From: Deltaproteobacteria bacterium
Lineage (GTDB): Bacteria > Desulfobacterota > Desulfarculia > Adiutricales > JAGVGV01
Assembly: GCA_020056895.1 (NCBI GenBank)
Contig: JAGVGV010000074.1
Coordinates: 1-6,445 of the forward strand
Reading direction: 5' to 3'
DNA length: 6,445 nt
Shown: positions 4,955 to 6,445 of the stretch, in pieces
How positions within the stretch are numbered: the first letter of the stretch is position 1
How the letters are laid out: each line of letters begins with the position of its first letter
The notes under the pieces: generated by a model
Databases searched by the model: none
Seen by the model: the letters and a program-made list of their open reading frames with translations, nothing else
What the model was told of the DNA's origin: nothing
Translations under genes and position numbers: made by a program

Positions 4955-5569
4955 CCGGACCAGTTCCGGCAGCACGGCCGGATTCACCTCGCGGCCGATC
5001 AGATACCCGTACAGAGCTTCCCGGGCCGGCGTGGACGGCCGGGGGTGAACCATTTTGATGATGTCCGCCAAAGACGGATCATTCCCCACCGAAGCCCGGA
5101 ACAGGGCCTCGTCCGACCGCTTTTCCATCCAGTTCCGAATCAACCGCCGGGGCGCGGTGCCCAGGGATTTCCGGCCCGCCGCGCCCGACCGCATGATCTG
5201 GACAAATGTCCGGAGCATCCGGCCGTTGTCCACCACGCGGTCGAACACCCGAGCCAACAGATCCAGGTCCCGGACCGACAACACGGCGCACAGCAACGCC
5301 GGCATATCTTTCATGTACCCCTTTTCCCGGGCGTACACGGCGGTCTGGGCCAGGAACCGAGGCTCCACCTTCCCGGCCAGAGTTAGCACCGCATCCAGTT
5401 GTTCGGCCGCGCCGGCGTAAAACGTGGTGTTCAGGCAGCCGGTGGCGGCGTACTGAGCCAAGGCCGCCTGGTCGGTGAAGGCATAGGCCGGAGCCCCTTC
5501 CTTGTTCACCGCGTCGGCGGACCGGATCAACCGTCCCACCAGGCTTCGGAAAAGGTTTTTGTTGGCCAT
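4952..5569 (-). CDS. rsr: Ro60/Rsr N-terminal TROVE part, ended early by TAA
   Basis: First 205 residues of a bacterial Ro60 orthologue. Ro60 is a ring-shaped protein that binds misfolded RNAs and Y RNAs, and works with exoribonucleases such as PNPase in RNA quality control. TROVE signatures include a start MANKNLFRSL, YAFTDQAALAQYAATGCLNTTFY, LAGKVEPRFLAQTAVYAREKGYMKDMPALL, RRLIRNWM and LADIIKMVHPRPSTPAREALYGYL. Downstream, the frame stops at TAA (4952-4954) immediately before YEAFK. Ro60 family members normally continue here, so the gene is interrupted by one codon. ATG at 5569 is preceded by a purine-rich GGGGGGAGG that ends four bases before it. The gene lies 63 bp after the dehydrogenase and upstream of the Y RNAs that would regulate its product. 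I use rsr as the symbol for bacterial Ro60. Confidence 0.92.
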   Translation of the reverse strand: MANKNLFRSLVGRLIRSADAVNKEGAPAYAFTDQAALAQYAATGCLNTTFYAGAAEQLDAVLTLAGKVEPRFLAQTAVYAREKGYMKDMPALLCAVLSVRDLDLLARVFDRVVDNGRMLRTFVQIMRSGAAGRKSLGTAPRRLIRNWMEKRSDEALFRASVGNDPSLADIIKMVHPRPSTPAREALYGYLIGREVNPAVLPELVR

Positions 5570-5580
5570 CGATCCTCCCC

Positions 5581-5621
5581 CCTTCCCCGAACCTGAACCA
5601 TGGCGGCTGCTTTGGGGAAGG
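5581..5621. promoter_or_regulatory. Inverted repeat in the Ro60 leader
   Basis: CCTTCCCC (5581-5588) and GGGGAAGG (5614-5621) form an eight-base inverted repeat in the 63-bp gap between the dehydrogenase and Ro60, beginning right beside the Ro60 ribosome-binding site. It has no U tract and a long loop. It could be an operator or a leader hairpin, but it may be chance in such GC-rich DNA. I see no sigma-54 (TGGCAC-N5-TTGC) site here. Confidence 0.25.
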
Positions 5622-5632
5622 CCGAGCCTGGA

Positions 5633-6445
5633 TCAACTCCGAGGGGTGTTTTTCAGTTCACGAACTTTCCGGGCCACCCACCGGGTGGTCCAGACCGGGA
5701 AAAGACGTTTTAGCCAATCCAGAACCCAGGCGTCGCGGCCGATGAGAATGCGGGGCCGGTTTCGGCGAACGCCGTCCAGGATCACCCGGGCCGCTTCCTC
5801 GGGCGAGGTTTTGGCCGATTCATCGAAACGGCCGATCATCCCATCCCGGTCCATGTCCGATGCCGCGGCCTTGTAGAATTTGGCCCGGCGGACAATATCC
5901 GTCCGGACCCCACCCGGATATACGCCCGAGACATGGATTCCGGTTCCTTCCAATTCCTGGGTCAGGCTTTCGGTAAAGCCGGTGACCGCGAACTTGGAGG
6001 CCACGTACGGGCCATTATTTGGAAAAGCCACCATGCCGTTGATGCTGGCCACGTTCACCAGATAAGCCTGGGGCCGCTGGCGCAAATGGGGCAAAAAGGC
6101 CTTGGTCCCGTGGACCACGCCCCAAAAATTCACGCCCATCAGCCAATTGAAATCCTCGTACGTCACGTCGTCCAGAGTTTCGGATACCACCACTCCGGCA
6201 TTGTTCACCACCAAATCCACCTGGCCGTGCCGTTCCACCACTTCTTCCGCGAACCAGATCATCTGTTCCCGGTCGGACACATCCACCAGATGAGTGGAAA
6301 CCGCCACGCCCATGGCTTCAGCCTGATTCCTGGTCTGTTCCAGTCCCGGCCAATCGATGTCCGAAATCGCCAGGGACGCACCTTCCGCCGCAAGAGCCAG
6401 GGCCAGAGCCCGGCCGATGCCCGATCCCGCGCCGGTGATGGCCGC
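5633..6445 (-). CDS. Classical short-chain dehydrogenase/reductase, 5' end cut by window edge
   Basis: NAD(P)-dependent oxidoreductase with a Rossmann fold; the substrate cannot be told from sequence. The frame stays open to the right edge, giving 270 visible residues, with perhaps only five to ten missing at the N terminus. An internal ATG at 6313 is not the start, because it would remove the cofactor site. The visible motifs, numbered from the first residue in the window, are TGAGSGIG (4-11, dinucleotide binding), NNAG (81-84), the catalytic serine in NVASINGM (Ser134), the YVASK pair Tyr147 and Lys151, and PGGVRTD. An Asp after the second strand (ISDID) suggests NAD rather than NADP. The C-terminal tail, with LDWLKRLFPVWTTRWVARKV, is basic and aromatic, as in membrane-associated members of this group. 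It is co-directional with Ro60, 63 bp upstream of it. A link to RNA repair is not evident. Confidence 0.95.
   Translation of the reverse strand, partial: AAITGAGSGIGRALALALAAEGASLAISDIDWPGLEQTRNQAEAMGVAVSTHLVDVSDREQMIWFAEEVVERHGQVDLVVNNAGVVVSETLDDVTYEDFNWLMGVNFWGVVHGTKAFLPHLRQRPQAYLVNVASINGMVAFPNNGPYVASKFAVTGFTESLTQELEGTGIHVSGVYPGGVRTDIVRRAKFYKAAASDMDRDGMIGRFDESAKTSPEEAARVILDGVRRNRPRILIGRDAWVLDWLKRLFPVWTTRWVARKVRELKNTPRS

Noticed and set aside
4046..5386. A 446-residue open frame on the plus strand opposite Ro60.
   Set aside because: It is a GC-rich antisense shadow of Ro60, with His/Gly/Arg/Pro-rich sequence and no recognisable domain.
5570..5632. Sigma-54 promoter for RtcR-type control ahead of Ro60.
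   Set aside because: No TGGCAC-N5-TTGC-like pair could be found in this gap.

Overview
The window is GC-rich bacterial DNA, probably from a Gram-negative type. The genes are tightly packed, and TAA, TGA, GTG and ATG are used in the ordinary way. I cannot name the lineage from the sequence alone. It holds a nearly complete RNA-repair / RNA-quality-control locus on the minus strand, flanked by two genes that look unrelated.

Layout, left to right. Positions 33-1829 (+) encode a soluble two-PAS histidine kinase of the NarX/HisKA_3 type. It converges on rtcA (1869-2900, -), the RNA 3'-terminal phosphate cyclase, with its catalytic His309 intact. A Rho-independent terminator (2931-2967, -) lies just upstream of rtcA. 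From about 2981 to 3953 there is no protein gene. Instead, six Y RNA-like elements lie head to tail on the minus strand. In transcription order they are Y1 to Y6, and they alternate strictly between two classes. The A class (Y1, Y3, Y5) carries a circularly permuted tRNA-like module in the order T arm, 3' acceptor strand, loop, 5' acceptor strand, D arm. The B class (Y2, Y4, Y6) lacks it. All six share two helices, an asymmetric internal loop and short invariant motifs, and the helices covary between copies.

Upstream of the array, 4013-5569 (-) encodes the Ro60 orthologue Rsr (TROVE plus vWA). The reading frame is interrupted by a single in-frame TAA at 4952-4954 and continues in the same frame beyond it. 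Furthest right, 5633-6445 (-) is a classical short-chain dehydrogenase/reductase cut by the window edge.

The gene order Ro60 - Y RNAs - rtcA matches the known rsr-yrlBA-rtcBA type of locus. In that system Ro60 is a ring-shaped RNA-binding protein gated or tethered by Y RNA, and RtcA processes RNA ends. No rtcB ligase and no rtcR activator lie in the window. The notable features are the number and alternation of the Y RNAs, the unusually plain tRNA mimicry of Y1 and Y3, and the nonsense codon in Ro60 beside an array that still looks under selection.
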